Below, one piece after another: positions 55,765 through 64,000 of a stretch of 64,000 nucleotides of DNA. The position numbers and the translations under genes were made by a program. The stretch's first letter is position 1, and the number at the start of each line of letters is the position of its first letter. This stretch comes from Psychrobacter immobilis (GTDB taxonomy: Bacteria; Pseudomonadota; Gammaproteobacteria; Pseudomonadales; Moraxellaceae), in assembly GCF_904846225.1 (NCBI RefSeq), contig NZ_CAJGZJ010000002.1:1-64000 (forward strand). Direction: 5' to 3'. The notes under the pieces were generated by a model. It saw nothing but the letters and a program-made list of their open reading frames with translations. It was not told where the DNA came from and did no database searches.

Positions 55765-55798
55765 TAAAAAAGGCTAACATTGTGTTAGCCTTTTTTAT
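55765..55798. terminator. Bidirectional terminator between the 55254 gene and mscL
   Basis: AAAAAAGGCTAACA / TGTTAGCCTTTTTT perfect arms with a TTG-containing loop. Confidence 0.93.
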
Positions 55799-55821
55799 TG
55801 TTTCAGCCAAGCTAGAAAAAT

Positions 55822-56265
55822 TTATTTTGGAATAGTAGTATTGCTCAGCTTAGCACTGATCTCACGAAGCAGTTGCACCTCTTCTGAAGGTTGTTTTACC
55901 ACTTCTTTCACTTCTTCTTTACGACGTAACTTATTAACCATTCTAACCATCATAAAAATAATAAAGGCCAAAATTAAAAAGTTAATCAGAATCGTAATAA
56001 AGCTTCCGTATGCTAACACTGGGATGCCCGATTGTTTAATTGCATCATAATTCATAGCCACGCCCTCAGGTACATTACCTAAGACTAAGAACATATTCTT
56101 AAAATTGATTTCACCACCTGCTATAAACGCAACGATCGGCATTATAATGTCTTCAACCAAAGACTTTGTAATAGTAGCGAAGGCTCCACCGATAATGACA
56201 CCGACTGCCAAGTCCATCACATTACCTTTTATAGCAAACTCTTTAAACTCAGAAACCATACTCAT
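55822..56265 (-). CDS. mscL: Large-conductance mechanosensitive channel
   Basis: 147 aa, ATG at 56265 with GAGGAG upstream. Pentameric inner-membrane safety valve against osmotic downshock. The start [23 protein letters not shown] is diagnostic of the pore helix; the second helix is [17 protein letters not shown], followed by the charged C-terminal bundle. Length normal for the family. Confidence 0.97.
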   Translation of the reverse strand: MSMVSEFKEFAIKGNVMDLAVGVIIGGAFATITKSLVEDIIMPIVAFIAGGEINFKNMFLVLGNVPEGVAMNYDAIKQSGIPVLAYGSFITILINFLILAFIIFMMVRMVNKLRRKEEVKEVVKQPSEEVQLLREISAKLSNTTIPK

Positions 56266-56552
56266 TATTTTCTCCTCAAAATACTAATCGGTAACCAGAT
56301 AAGTAACTCAATAGCTGACCCAATATTGAGCTCTAAGAGTAATAGTTAGAAACACTACTACTGTCGATCATTGTTTTTTTATTATATAAAAATTACAGCC
56401 CAAAAAAAAGCAATATAAAATGAACTTTATTTAGTCCACTCTATACTGCTAGTTTTTTAGCTATTTGGATACCAATCATAAAATCATAATGGCATCAAAT
56501 GCTTCTATAAAATATCAATCCACTAAATCACTTGGTGATTTATAGATTGATA

Positions 56553-58403
56553 TTAAGCACCTTTCTTACCACGACCGTGACGCTTACGCTCGCTTTCAGT
56601 TAAATAGCGTTTACGAAGACGAACGGCTTTTGGTGTTACTTCAACTAACTCGTCGTCTTGAATGAACTCAAGTGCCTGCTCAAGAGTGAACTTGACAGCT
56701 GGTGTCAAAGTCAAAGCTTCATCAGTACCACTAGCACGAACGTTGGTTAACTGTTTAGCAGTAGTAGGATTGACGGCCATATCGTCGTTACGAGAGTTGA
56801 GACCAACAATCATACCTTCATAAACTTCAAGCTGTGGCTCAGCAAATAACTTACCACGCTTCTGTAGATTAAACAGGGCAAAGCCTAGGCAAGTACCGGT
56901 TGCCATAGAAACCAATACACCGTTAGAGCGACCACCAACATCACCGATCTTTTGCGGACCATAATGTGAGAAGCTTGACGTCATGATGCCACTACCTGAG
57001 GTCAGTGTTAGGAACTCTGAGCGGAAACCAATCAAACCACGAGCTGGCATGGTTGCTTCAATGCGCATACGACCTTTACCGTCAAGTTCCATATTGGTCA
57101 TCTCGCCTTTACGTAGACCAATCTGCTCCATGATAGAACCTTGATGTCCGTCTTCAATATCAAAGACAACGTTTTCATATGGCTCATGTAGCTTACCATC
57201 AACTTCTTTAACGATAACTTCTGGGCCTGATACACCCATCTCGAAACCTTCACGGCGCATGTTTTCAATAAGCACAGACAAATGAAGCTCACCGCGACCT
57301 GATACTTTAAATTTATCAGGAGACTCAGTATCTTCTACACGTAACGCAACGTTATGAATCAGTTCACGCTCAAGACGCTCGCGGATGTTACGTGACGTGA
57401 CAAACTTACCATCACGACCAGCGAAAGGTGAGTTGTTTACTTGGAAGTTCATAGATACGGTTGGCTCATCTACCGTTAGTGCTGGTAGGGCCTCAACGTT
57501 AGTAGGATCACAAATCGTGTCTGAAATATTAAGCGCATCAATACCTGTAATACAGACGATGTCACCCGCTTGTGCATCTTCTACTTCGATGCGGTCAAGA
57601 CCGTGATAGCCCATAATCTTTAAGATACGGCCATTACGCGTTTTACCGTGCTTATCAATAACAGTGACTTGTGTGTTTGTTTTAACTTTACCACGTTGAA
57701 TACGACCAATACCGATAACACCAACGAAGCTATTGTAATCAAGGCTGGAGATTTGCATACGGAATGGCGCATCTGCATCAACCTGTGGCGCTTGTACCAC
57801 ATCAACGATAGTCTTGAATAGTGGCGTCATATCATCAGCTAGATTGTCTGACTCTAGACCTGCAACACCATTTAATGCTGATGCATAAACGACTGGGAAA
57901 TCTAACTGCTCGTCAGTTGCACCTAGATTGTCAAACAAATCAAATATTTGATCCATTACCCAATCAGGACGTGAGCCAGGACGGTCAATTTTGTTAATAA
58001 CAAGAATTGGCTTTAGACCTTGCTCAAATGCTTTTTGTGTCACAAAACGAGTTTGAGGCATTGGACCGTCAACAGCATCGACAACTAGAAGTACGCAATC
58101 GACCATTGACATTACACGCTCAACTTCACCACCGAAATCGGCGTGACCTGGGGTGTCGACAATATTGATACGATATTCAGTGTCTTCAGTCTTATCTGTC
58201 CATCGAATGGCTGTATTCTTAGCCAAAATAGTAATACCACGTTCTTGCTCAATATCACCTGAGTCCATTGCACGTTCAGCAATGTTTGCACGGTCGCCGA
58301 AAGTACCAGATTGATGTAATAACTTATCAACCAAAGTCGTTTTACCGTGGTCAACGTGGGCAATAATTGCAATGTTACGCAGGTGTTTGATATCGTTCGC
58401 CAT
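56553..58403 (-). CDS. typA: Translational GTPase TypA/BipA
   Basis: 616 aa. Ribosome-associated GTPase needed for growth in the cold and ribosome assembly. G motifs [27 protein letters not shown] and NKIDRPGSRPDW. The C-terminal domain carries the TypA-specific ARGLIGFRSEF and TSGSGIMTSSFSHYG blocks. Length matches the family (about 607). Ends just before mscL on the same strand; the gap of 287 bases contains no clear terminator. Confidence 0.98.
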   Translation of the reverse strand: MANDIKHLRNIAIIAHVDHGKTTLVDKLLHQSGTFGDRANIAERAMDSGDIEQERGITILAKNTAIRWTDKTEDTEYRINIVDTPGHADFGGEVERVMSMVDCVLLVVDAVDGPMPQTRFVTQKAFEQGLKPILVINKIDRPGSRPDWVMDQIFDLFDNLGATDEQLDFPVVYASALNGVAGLESDNLADDMTPLFKTIVDVVQAPQVDADAPFRMQISSLDYNSFVGVIGIGRIQRGKVKTNTQVTVIDKHGKTRNGRILKIMGYHGLDRIEVEDAQAGDIVCITGIDALNISDTICDPTNVEALPALTVDEPTVSMNFQVNNSPFAGRDGKFVTSRNIRERLERELIHNVALRVEDTESPDKFKVSGRGELHLSVLIENMRREGFEMGVSGPEVIVKEVDGKLHEPYENVVFDIEDGHQGSIMEQIGLRKGEMTNMELDGKGRMRIEATMPARGLIGFRSEFLTLTSGSGIMTSSFSHYGPQKIGDVGGRSNGVLVSMATGTCLGFALFNLQKRGKLFAEPQLEVYEGMIVGLNSRNDDMAVNPTTAKQLTNVRASGTDEALTLTPAVKFTLEQALEFIQDDELVEVTPKAVRLRKRYLTESERKRHGRGKKGA

Positions 58404-58765
58404 ATAAAATGCTCGTTTTGTCTTAAAAAAATGCAGTAGCAGTAAGCGCCGCTGGATAAACTTCTATAATAAACCAGACAGACATTGAATATCTATTTTT
58501 AGAAAACCTCATAATACTGAAGGTCAAAAAATATCAAATAATTTTAATATAATCAAATATCTATGCTGATGAATTCATCGTACAGATGGCTATGCTAATG
58601 TACATTCTGTCAATTTACAGAATGTTTGGGCGGCTAGTATAACATTATTGCTTCATAAATTTATGTAATAACTTGCCTTTCTCAATACATAAATAAAAAA
58701 AAGCCACCCAGTGGGTAGCTTTTTTTGTAACTAACTATTTAATATCATAGCCAATTGGCTAATAC
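58404..58765 (-). other. Intergenic ompA-typA, 362 bases
   Basis: ompA terminator at the right end, then AT-rich sequence that must contain the typA promoter. Nothing else seen. Confidence 0.45.
58695..58728 (-). terminator. Rho-independent terminator of ompA
   Basis: AAAAAAAGC(C)ACCCA / GTGGGTAGCTTTTTTT stem with one bulge; T-runs on both strands. Confidence 0.88.
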
Positions 58766-60040
58766 TTACTGAACAACCATATCTTTAGTTTGTTCAACAG
58801 TCATTGTTTTGTCACCAGTGATGATGGCATAAACACGACGGTTCATAGCGCGACCTTCTTCAGTATCGTTTGGCGCGATTGGTTGGTCATAACCATAACC
58901 AACAGTTGATAGACGGTTTGGAGCGATACCGAATTCGTTTGTTAGCATAGATTTAACAGCAACGGCACGGGCTTCAGATAGACGTTGGTTATAACGTGCT
59001 GAAGGACCAGTTTTAGAAGCATGACCTTCTACACGTGCTACAGAGTTAGGATACTCACGCATCTTCTCTGCTACTTTAGCAATTTCTGGTTTGTATTGGT
59101 TTTTGATACCTGATTTGTCGTTATCAAAGAATACACGTAGTTCCATTTTCAGCTCATCAGTAATATCTACTGGTACTGGGCAACCGCGCTCATCAACTAC
59201 TACGTTCATTGGAGTGCCTGGGCATGCATCGATGCTATCAGGTACGCCATCACCGTCAGAATCAAGATCAGATTCAACGATTACGATTGGAGTATCGTCA
59301 ATCATTGGCTCTTGCATTGGTGGTACTGCTACTGTAGGTGCTAAATGGCCACCAAGAACAACTTCTAGACCGGCCAAAGCCATGCCTTCCCACCAGTTGT
59401 TATCAAAGTTATGAATCGCACGAGCTTCACCACGTAGGCTTAACGCGTCGTTGATACGATACATAGCACCAAGACCTAAGTTACCAATAGTGTCTTTAGA
59501 GCTTGCTACTTCAGTACCAGCGTCAACTACTTGACCATTAGAATTAGTATACTGTTCTTGGTTCTCTACTTCGATCTTAGATTGACCAGCACCAATTAGT
59601 ACATATGGCTTAAGTGCATTATCAGTGTAACCAGTGAATTCTTCAGTACCAATTAAGAAGTTACCAGAAAGCATGGTTTGTTCAACGTCAAAGCGGTTAG
59701 CACCAGACTTTGCTGAATCTTCAGAAGCTTCGCCATTGGTGTTTGTAACACCATATTCTACTTGGAACTGAGTAGATGGAGTCAGTTCGATACCCAATGC
59801 AGCACCAGTATATAGACCACTTTCCTGAGCAACGCCACCGTTAGGGTTACCTACACGATCAGTGTTTGTTTGCAAGTTCTTACCAGTGGTAAGTAATTCA
59901 CGTTGCTTATCAGATGTATCACCAAACTCTTCAGTCATGTGATAACCAAGTAACAATGGGCTGATTGTCACGCCAGCGTTAGATGCTACAGGTACGGCCG
60001 CTACAGCAATCAGAGCTAGAGCAATTTTATTCAATTTCAT
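58766..60040 (-). CDS. ompA: OmpA-family outer membrane protein
   Basis: 424 aa, ATG at 60040 with a near-perfect GGAGGA site, consistent with high expression. Signal peptide cleaved near ASNA-GV. Residues about 25-250 are an eight-strand beta-barrel; a thrombospondin type-3 calcium repeat follows (DSDGDGVPDSIDACPGTP); residues about 300-410 are the OmpA peptidoglycan-binding domain with the VEGHASKTG segment, YNQRLSEARA and NRRVYAI. Resembles the OmpA/OprF proteins of Moraxellaceae and pseudomonads. Monocistronic. Confidence 0.95.
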   Translation of the reverse strand: MKLNKIALALIAVAAVPVASNAGVTISPLLLGYHMTEEFGDTSDKQRELLTTGKNLQTNTDRVGNPNGGVAQESGLYTGAALGIELTPSTQFQVEYGVTNTNGEASEDSAKSGANRFDVEQTMLSGNFLIGTEEFTGYTDNALKPYVLIGAGQSKIEVENQEQYTNSNGQVVDAGTEVASSKDTIGNLGLGAMYRINDALSLRGEARAIHNFDNNWWEGMALAGLEVVLGGHLAPTVAVPPMQEPMIDDTPIVIVESDLDSDGDGVPDSIDACPGTPMNVVVDERGCPVPVDITDELKMELRVFFDNDKSGIKNQYKPEIAKVAEKMREYPNSVARVEGHASKTGPSARYNQRLSEARAVAVKSMLTNEFGIAPNRLSTVGYGYDQPIAPNDTEEGRAMNRRVYAIITGDKTMTVEQTKDMVVQ

Positions 60041-60613
60041 GGACTTCCTCCAAAGGATAATTTTAGTAATGCGTTAAGCAAAACCGATTTTCAAGACACT
60101 CTAAATTAGACATCTTTGACGCATTTTAAGTTACAAAGCAAAACCAATTAAGGAGTAGCTTAGCGATTATCAATCCAGTTTACAACTTTTTTCGTTAACG
60201 AGCTACACATTATTACACGATAATGTTGTAACTAAAACACAATAACCAGCTCAAGTTACCTAGAACTAACACACCTTACGCTTTTCATCTTTTGTATGTC
60301 AGTTCACAATAGAATAAAAACCTAATCTCATCTATTGTCTGAGCGCATTTTAATACAGTTAGTAATTTTTCTCTATTATTAAAAGCTTTTATTCACTAAT
60401 TGAAACATTTTTTGACAGTACACATATATTCTGTTTATATTACAATAACCGACATTATTCTGCTATTATAACAAACGGCCATATTTTAAATTTTTTGTAA
60501 CGCTCATGAATGAACCTTACATTTCAAAAACTGCTTGATTTATACCCGAATAACGATCAAAAAACAACATCACTCTACTTAAAAAAATTCCACCCTTTAG
60601 ACACTGAAACCTT
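60041..60613. other. Divergent region, ompA to prepilin-like gene, 573 bases
   Basis: Very AT-rich. Holds a good plus-strand promoter (60412-60441) and presumably the ompA promoter near 60050-60250. A 104-codon frame at 60510-60824 overlaps the prepilin gene and has no ribosome site or family resemblance. Confidence 0.5.
60412..60441 (+). promoter_or_regulatory. Sigma-70-like promoter
   Basis: TTGACA at 60412-60417, 18-base spacer, TATATT at 60436-60441. It points toward the prepilin-like gene and would start RNA near 60448. Confidence 0.55.
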
Positions 60614-61357
60614 ATGGCATTACCTTTTAAGATCTCATCAAGTTATGGAAAGCTCTCTACTGTTATTCTACTCATATTCATCTTATTCAAACATGAAACT
60701 ATTCACAACCTATACCCTATCTGCACACTTCGAACTTATATTGCACTTTTTTGCAAAATTATCTTCAATGAAAACACTTCTGCAAATACAAATTTTTCTA
60801 AGACTGATTTTTCTACGACTGTAGGCAGGCAAGGTTTTACGTTGTTGGAACTCATTACTACTGTCGCTGTACTAGCGGTTATCATTGCCATCGCAACCCC
60901 AGCTATTCAAACCCAATTAGCACGCATGGAAGCCAAAAGAATCAAAAATCAGATAGAAAACACTCTGAACTTAGCGAAAGCTGAGAGTTATATTAGAAAA
61001 AAGAATGTAATTGTTTGCCTATCTGACACTAAAGGACATTGTGATAGAAACAGTGATAAGTGGCTATTGGCATTTATAGACAAAAGCCATAGTAAGAATT
61101 TTGATGCTCAAGTAGATGTACTAATAACTCAGCAGTCATTAAACCTTAAATACAGTCGGTTAAGTTTAAGAGTAGGAAATAGAAGACATTACATTAAGTT
61201 TTGGGGTGATAGTGGTACACCTCGAGGGCATTTCGGACATATCAAATATTGTCCAACCGTTGCTTATAATAAAGCAATGTATCTTATATCGTTCAATCAG
61301 ACAGGCATTATCAAACAAAAATTTAATAAAAATCATCCTACTCAGTGTGGCAAATAA
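60614..61357 (+). CDS. Type IV prepilin-like protein (FimT/GspH type), start uncertain
   Basis: 247 aa from the ATG at 60614. The prepilin signature GRQG-FTLLELITTVAVLAVIIAIATPA begins at about residue 73, followed by a GspH/FimT region (AKAESYIRKKNVIVCL with a CHCDRN-like Cys, then KWLLAFID) and a late cysteine pair. FimT-type minor pilins help assemble type IV pili or bind DNA. The real leader should be 5-25 residues, yet no ATG, GTG or TTG lies at that distance in this frame, and the 60614 start has no ribosome site. A frameshift, unusual start or decaying gene is possible. No other pilin genes adjoin. Confidence 0.6.
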   Translation: MALPFKISSSYGKLSTVILLIFILFKHETIHNLYPICTLRTYIALFCKIIFNENTSANTNFSKTDFSTTVGRQGFTLLELITTVAVLAVIIAIATPAIQTQLARMEAKRIKNQIENTLNLAKAESYIRKKNVIVCLSDTKGHCDRNSDKWLLAFIDKSHSKNFDAQVDVLITQQSLNLKYSRLSLRVGNRRHYIKFWGDSGTPRGHFGHIKYCPTVAYNKAMYLISFNQTGIIKQKFNKNHPTQCGK

Positions 61358-61556
61358 TTAGATTAAGATATGATTTTTTTAGCTATATATCTTTTATTCA
61401 TCGTATTTTTCATTATGATAACGGCTCGATCAATTCCTAAAAATACAGAATCTGCGACGAATGCATGGCCGGTGTTCAATTTGTAGTTGCTCTACACTTG
61501 CGTAATGACATTAATATTAATTATCACAAAAACAGTATTAGGCGTGCCTTGTATTG

Positions 61557-62333
61557 CTACTGGTAACGCTGATACTGCTGCCATAGTAAACGACTTTGCA
61601 GTGGCTGATAATCGAGCAAATGATCGATTAGATATCGATGTAGCTTTGACCAATTATTCAATGTTGTTTCAGTCATACCTAGCTGTTCCATCTCAATCAA
61701 ATCAGTACCAGCGAAATAACTCTCGTTAGTAGCACTTTCTAAATGTTCAGCCTGTATATTATTCTGCAAGACAGCGACTAAACCCACATCGGGTAAAAAA
61801 CGATAAGCGCAATCAGGCACAATAATATCTTGGACACTGTCATGCGTTAGCGTCAAGCTAAAACCCAGCTCGCTAAACAAGTGCTGCTCAAATTGGCGCA
61901 AACACAAGCGTAATCCATTCGCGCTCAGAGGCTGTCTCAGTTGCTGTAGACTGTTTTGATAATGCTGCCACAACACTGGCATCGGGTCTTCAGTCGGCAA
62001 CAAACGCCATAGTATTTCATTCAAATACAACGCTGAGTATTGCTGTTGACCGGTAATATTTTCGTAAGGCACTGACGCTAAGGCAACGGTAGTAATATCT
62101 TCTTTTTCGATATTGGTTTGAGTGAGGTTTTGAGGTGCGATATGAATTTGGCTGAATGTCTTTAAATCACGTTTACCAGTGGCAAAGAGCTGTAAAGGCA
62201 TAAATAGCGGTGCGCCTGTTTTCCCAACACCATGTATGACACCATGCTGCTGAGAAAACAAATAATATAAGGCGCGCTTTTCTTGATAGGGGCGCTGATG
62301 TAATAAATAACCGATTAACGCTTCATTACGCAT
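61557..62333 (-). CDS. recO: DNA repair protein RecO
   Basis: 258 aa, ATG at 62333 with GAGGTAA upstream. Helps RecR load RecA onto SSB-coated gaps. The N-terminal OB-fold begins MRNEALIGYLLHQRPYQEK and includes HGVIHGVGK; the helical part has NEILWRLLPTEDP and FELxLL-like FEQHLFSELGF. The zinc-binding cysteines of some RecO proteins are not present, as in E. coli. Follows era by 75 bases. Confidence 0.94.
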   Translation of the reverse strand: MRNEALIGYLLHQRPYQEKRALYYLFSQQHGVIHGVGKTGAPLFMPLQLFATGKRDLKTFSQIHIAPQNLTQTNIEKEDITTVALASVPYENITGQQQYSALYLNEILWRLLPTEDPMPVLWQHYQNSLQQLRQPLSANGLRLCLRQFEQHLFSELGFSLTLTHDSVQDIIVPDCAYRFLPDVGLVAVLQNNIQAEHLESATNESYFAGTDLIEMEQLGMTETTLNNWSKLHRYLIDHLLDYQPLQSRLLWQQYQRYQ

Positions 62334-62408
62334 TTTTTATTACCTCAGCATGGAGCTTTGTGCTGCAAGTACGAATACAATTGCCAAAAAGCTATCGTTC
62401 AATCGCTA

Positions 62409-63521
62409 TTAATAGCCTAAACTGGTCAACGCACGTTCGTCATCAGACCAGCCGCGCTTAACTTTGACCCACAGTGTCAGCATGATTTTTTTATCGAAAA
62501 GCTGCTCCATATCCTTACGGGCATCCATACCAACTTGCTTAATACGTTGGCCTTTGTCACCAATAACAATGGCTTTTTGACCGCTGCGCTCAACGTAAAT
62601 AGTAGCGTCAATAAACGTACAGGCCTTACGTGGGCGACCTGTTTTTGGATCAGTATGTGCAGGCTCATCTTTGAACGCATCAATTTGTACGGTCAAATCG
62701 TAGGGCACTTCATCGCCCGCACTACGCATAATTTTTTCGCGGATGATTTCACTGGCTAAGAAACGCTCTGAGCGATCGGTAATCTGCTCTGTATCATAGA
62801 TAGGCGCAGCGACTGGTAGATGTGAGGCAATGACCTCTTGCAGACGATCTAAATTTTGATTTTTTAGAGCAGACACTGGTACGATATCGGCAAAATCAAA
62901 GCTGTCACTGAAAGTTTCAATAAGGGGCAGCACACTACCTTTATCTTTTAAGGTATCAGATTTATTGATGACCAATACGACCGTCAAGTTCGTATTGCCA
63001 AGTTTCTGTAATGTCAGTAAATCATCATCACGCCATTGATCTGAATCCACAACGAACAATACCAAATCAACGTCTACTAAAGCAGAGACCGCTGCTTTAT
63101 TCATACGCTCATTAATAGCACGCACTTCATTACGATGAATACCTGGCGTATCCACAAATACCGCCTGCATCTCATGGTTCGATAAAATACCATGAATACG
63201 ATGACGAGTCGTTTGCGGTTTACGTGAAGTAATAGATAGCTTTTGACCCAATAAGTGATTCATCAAAGTTGATTTACCGACGTTTGGACGTCCAACGATG
63301 GCAACGTAGCCAGCCTTAAAGTCATCAGTAATGCGCGTATGACTACTTGGCGCAAAGAACTCTTCAATGGCCATATCATTTTCTAACGTGACATCTTCTG
63401 AGTGATCAATACTATTGTGAAGGGTATCAGCATTATCTTGGTTTTGATTGAACTCTGTATTTTCGGTCATATCGTTGGCACTATCTTCATTATTTGGCGG
63501 CAAATCAGTACGATTACGCAT
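62409..63521 (-). CDS. era: GTPase Era
   Basis: 370 aa, ATG at 63521 with AGGAT upstream. Membrane-associated GTPase for 16S rRNA maturation. G1 GRPNVGKST, G3 DTPGIHRNEV, G4 NKSD, and a KH RNA-binding domain with VIGDKGQRIKQVGMDARKD. The first 65 residues are an acidic extension (DSANDMTENTE..., SEDVTLENDM) absent from E. coli Era (301 aa). Neighbour order rnc-era-recO is the standard one. Confidence 0.97.
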   Translation of the reverse strand: MRNRTDLPPNNEDSANDMTENTEFNQNQDNADTLHNSIDHSEDVTLENDMAIEEFFAPSSHTRITDDFKAGYVAIVGRPNVGKSTLMNHLLGQKLSITSRKPQTTRHRIHGILSNHEMQAVFVDTPGIHRNEVRAINERMNKAAVSALVDVDLVLFVVDSDQWRDDDLLTLQKLGNTNLTVVLVINKSDTLKDKGSVLPLIETFSDSFDFADIVPVSALKNQNLDRLQEVIASHLPVAAPIYDTEQITDRSERFLASEIIREKIMRSAGDEVPYDLTVQIDAFKDEPAHTDPKTGRPRKACTFIDATIYVERSGQKAIVIGDKGQRIKQVGMDARKDMEQLFDKKIMLTLWVKVKRGWSDDERALTSLGY

Positions 63522-63738
63522 AGATTAATCCTATAGGGTTTATAACCAGCTAAACGGTGCTTGATGATGTAGTGGTTATATCAGCACTAAAAAAGCGAAA
63601 CCATCATCGACTGGAAAATATTTGGGGGTTTAAAATAAGTAACATTTATGATAAGTAGAACAAGGGCTTATCAAAATAAAAACGTATTAGAAGGCTTCAG
63701 TACAATTGAAGTTATGTTTACCACGAATCTCATATCAA

Positions 63739-64000
63739 CTATGAACGTTTTTTAGCCGAACTTGGCAACTTATGCAACTGATTAATCATAAGTTCTGCGG
63801 CTTTTTGTTCAGCGATACGTCGGCTTTCACCAGATTCCGTAATATCGGCACAATTGCTGATGTTGACATGACAACGTACGACAAAAATCTGATTCGGTGC
63901 GTTGCCACGCGTTTCCATAAGCTCATAATTTGGCAAATCAAATTGCTTAGATTGTAGCCATTCTTGCAACCGGCTCTTCGCATCTTTCAGGGCTTTTTGG
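63739..64000 (-). CDS. rnc: Ribonuclease III, C-terminal part
   Basis: Only the last 87 codons are inside the window; the frame continues past 64000. The visible part is the double-stranded-RNA-binding domain: KDAKSRLQEWLQSKQFDLPNY, RGNAPNQIFVVRCHV and GESRRIAEQKAAELMI. The catalytic domain lies beyond the edge. Position just upstream of era agrees. RNase III cuts rRNA precursors and structured mRNAs. An ATG at 63969 is internal and not a start. Confidence 0.95.
   Translation of the reverse strand, partial: QKALKDAKSRLQEWLQSKQFDLPNYELMETRGNAPNQIFVVRCHVNISNCADITESGESRRIAEQKAAELMINQLHKLPSSAKKRS

Noticed and set aside
60510-60824. 104-codon frame before the prepilin signature
   Set aside because: No ribosome site, no recognisable protein features and overlap with the prepilin frame; kept only as part of the frameshift question.
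61487-61729. 80-codon plus-strand frame
   Set aside because: Most of it is antisense to the 3' end of recO, with no ribosome site or family.

Overview
The window looks like chromosomal DNA of a Psychrobacter-type gammaproteobacterium (Moraxellaceae). This is an inference from gene content and protein style: an AT-leaning genome, an OmpA protein with a thrombospondin-type calcium repeat, a metX-metW pair, serA divergent from a D-2-hydroxyglutarate dehydrogenase, and a gacS/barA-cysM-rlmD-relA neighbourhood of the kind known from Pseudomonas and its relatives. No rRNA, CRISPR array, prophage, integrase or transposase gene is visible, and no convincing tRNA. Most of the window is ordinary housekeeping chromosome.

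Layout. 1-5 kb: the end of an FHA-domain gene with a long (EEPIV)n repeat, a DUF3298 envelope protein, peptide-release factor prfC, an unknown lipoprotein and ohr. 5.4-12.3 kb: polA, a small membrane protein, a short-chain dehydrogenase, a beta-helix lipoprotein and an acidic disordered protein. 12.3-19 kb: hemH, metX-metW, a Sel1-repeat protein, trhO and a periplasmic HIUase-like protein. 19-25 kb: serA and its divergent flavin dehydrogenase partner, a membrane-tethered BLUF photoreceptor and a GNAT-nitrilase fusion. 25-38 kb: a thioredoxin-like protein, ileS-lspA, a cold-shock/DUF1294 gene lying between lspA and fkpB, an aldo/keto reductase, a PlsC acyltransferase, hflX, lrgA-lrgB and a lytic transglycosylase. 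38-47 kb: rpsB-tsf, a Bcr/CflA transporter, a crotonase and a large hybrid sensor kinase. 47-55 kb: cysM, a PolB-like exonuclease, rlmD, relA and mutM. 55-64 kb: a small exported protein, mscL, typA, ompA, a type IV prepilin-like gene, and rnc-era-recO in the usual order; rnc runs off the right edge.

Genes that work together: serA makes 3-phosphohydroxypyruvate for serine, and its divergent neighbour probably oxidises the D-2-hydroxyglutarate that SerA releases. MetX and MetW are translationally coupled for methionine synthesis. IleS and LspA overlap by 8 bases. RpsB and EF-Ts form the standard translation operon. RNase III, Era and RecO share one strand.

The most unusual feature is a family of seven intergenic repeats (about 100-147 bp, all between 25 and 51 kb). 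They share a near-invariant core and, in the better copies, 7-8 bp inverted ends flanked by TA. The stem arms differ in sequence from copy to copy but stay complementary to each other. Two copies bracket the cold-shock/DUF1294 gene that separates lspA from fkpB. Several proteins also carry recent-looking short tandem duplications (FHA protein, MetX, CysM tail, the stop region of ohr).
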